From Mycobacterium sp. IS-3022 (GTDB lineage: Bacteria > Actinomycetota > Actinomycetes > Mycobacteriales > Mycobacteriaceae), in NCBI RefSeq assembly GCF_001500065.1, contig NZ_LQIN01000012.1:372001-436000 (forward strand): a stretch of DNA of 64,000 nt. Reading direction: 5' to 3'. The notes beneath the pieces are model-generated. The model searched no databases and had not been told where the DNA came from. It was given only the letters and a program-made list of their open reading frames with translations. Position numbers and translations under genes: made by a program. Positions 63,360 through 64,000 of the stretch are shown here, one piece after another (positions within the stretch are counted from its first letter, which is position 1; every line of letters begins with the position of its first letter).

Positions 63360-64000
63360 GTGGCACGCGACTATTACGGGCTGCTCGGAGTGAGCAAGGG
63401 TGCGTCGGATGCGGAGATCAAGCGCGCCTATCGCAAGCTGGCGCGCGAACTGCATCCCGACATCAACCCGGACGAAGAGGCACAGGCGCGGTTCAAGGAG
63501 ATCAGCGTCGCCTATGAGGTGCTCAGCGATCCGGAGAAGCGCCGCATCGTCGACCTCGGCGGCGACCCGCTGGCAACGGCGGGCGCCGCGGGTGGCAACG
63601 GGTTCGCCGGGTTCGGCGGTCTCGGCGACGTGTTCGAGGCGTTCTTCGGCGGGGGCGCCACCTCGCGTGGTCCGGTCGGCCGGGTGCGCCCGGGTTCGGA
63701 TTCGCTGCTGCGGATGCGGCTGGACCTCGAGGAGTGCGCGACCGGCGTGACCAAGCAGGTGACCGTCGACACCGCGGTGCTGTGCGACCTCTGCCACGGC
63801 AAGGGCACCCACGGTAAGTCCAGCCCGGTCACGTGCGACACCTGCGGCGGGCGCGGCGAGATCCAGACCGTGCAGCGTTCTCTGCTCGGCCAGGTCATGA
63901 CGTCACGTCCGTGCCCGGTGTGCGGCGGCGTCGGCGAGGTCATCCCGGATCCGTGCCACCGCTGCGGCGGCGATGGTCGGGTGCGCGCCCGCCGGGAGAT
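63360..64000 (+). CDS. dnaJ2: Chaperone DnaJ2, N-terminal part (partial)
   Basis: The gene runs off the right edge; 213 codons are present from GTG at 63360. The J domain [14 protein letters not shown] to HPDINPDEE contains the HPD motif that stimulates DnaK. Then come a Gly/Phe-rich segment ([17 protein letters not shown]) and four zinc-binding CxxCxGxG repeats: [24 protein letters not shown] and CHRCGGDG. The gene follows hrcA, as dnaJ2 (Rv2373c) does in M. tuberculosis. The client-binding C-terminal domain lies outside the window. Confidence 0.95.
   Translation, partial: MARDYYGLLGVSKGASDAEIKRAYRKLARELHPDINPDEEAQARFKEISVAYEVLSDPEKRRIVDLGGDPLATAGAAGGNGFAGFGGLGDVFEAFFGGGATSRGPVGRVRPGSDSLLRMRLDLEECATGVTKQVTVDTAVLCDLCHGKGTHGKSSPVTCDTCGGRGEIQTVQRSLLGQVMTSRPCPVCGGVGEVIPDPCHRCGGDGRVRARRE

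Overview
The window reads as the chromosome of a rapidly growing Mycobacterium (Mycolicibacterium). It is GC-rich and has many GTG starts, start/stop overlaps of the ATGA or GTGA type, and leaderless promoters (a TANNNT -10 box 6-7 nt before the start codon). Gene order follows the rsfS-to-dnaJ2 neighbourhood of M. tuberculosis (Rv2420c to Rv2373c). No tRNA, rRNA, CRISPR array, insertion sequence or phage gene was seen, and no gap longer than 300 bases lacks a gene.

Layout. 1-2404: end of rsfS, then gpgP-octT-degV (methylglucose lipopolysaccharide enzymes). 2425-6600: accessory genes (ArsR regulator with SRPBCC and DinB-like partners, a DapB-like dehydrogenase, an SDR, a membrane protein). 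6684-10363: comEA-comEC-holA and convergent rpsT. 10514-15180: metallo-beta-lactamase, CBS protein, acetyltransferase, PemK-like protein, lepA. 15186-21944: two lipoproteins, a small secreted protein, cadI with an ECF sigma factor, GH15 trehalase, FAD monooxygenase, two tiny membrane proteins. 21999-29255: sulfur assimilation, namely sulfate import (subI-cysT-cysW-cysA) converging on sulfate reduction (sirA-cysH-chelatase). Each operon is headed by a short ORF ending in a run of Cys codons. 29414: hemW. 30693-61783: a mycobactin locus. 61780-64000: a conserved small protein, hrcA and the start of dnaJ2.

The mycobactin locus is the notable part. Beside mbtA, where M. tuberculosis has mbtI-mbtJ, there is an iterative PKS with 6-methylsalicylate synthase architecture (KS-AT-TH/DH-KR-ACP) and its own IdeR-like box. 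The inferred path is: the PKS makes 6-methylsalicylate, MbtA activates it and loads it on the aryl carrier of MbtB, and MbtB/C/D/E/F with hydroxylase MbtG build a 6-methylsalicyl mycobactin, the kind known from M. phlei (mycobactin P). The locus also holds an IrtAB/YbtPQ-like transporter pair without a siderophore-reductase domain, a free-standing thioesterase with a Cys in place of the nucleophilic Ser, and a 25-codon leader ORF translationally coupled to it. mbtI, mbtJ and mbtH are not in the window. Five IdeR-like boxes mark the iron-regulated promoters.
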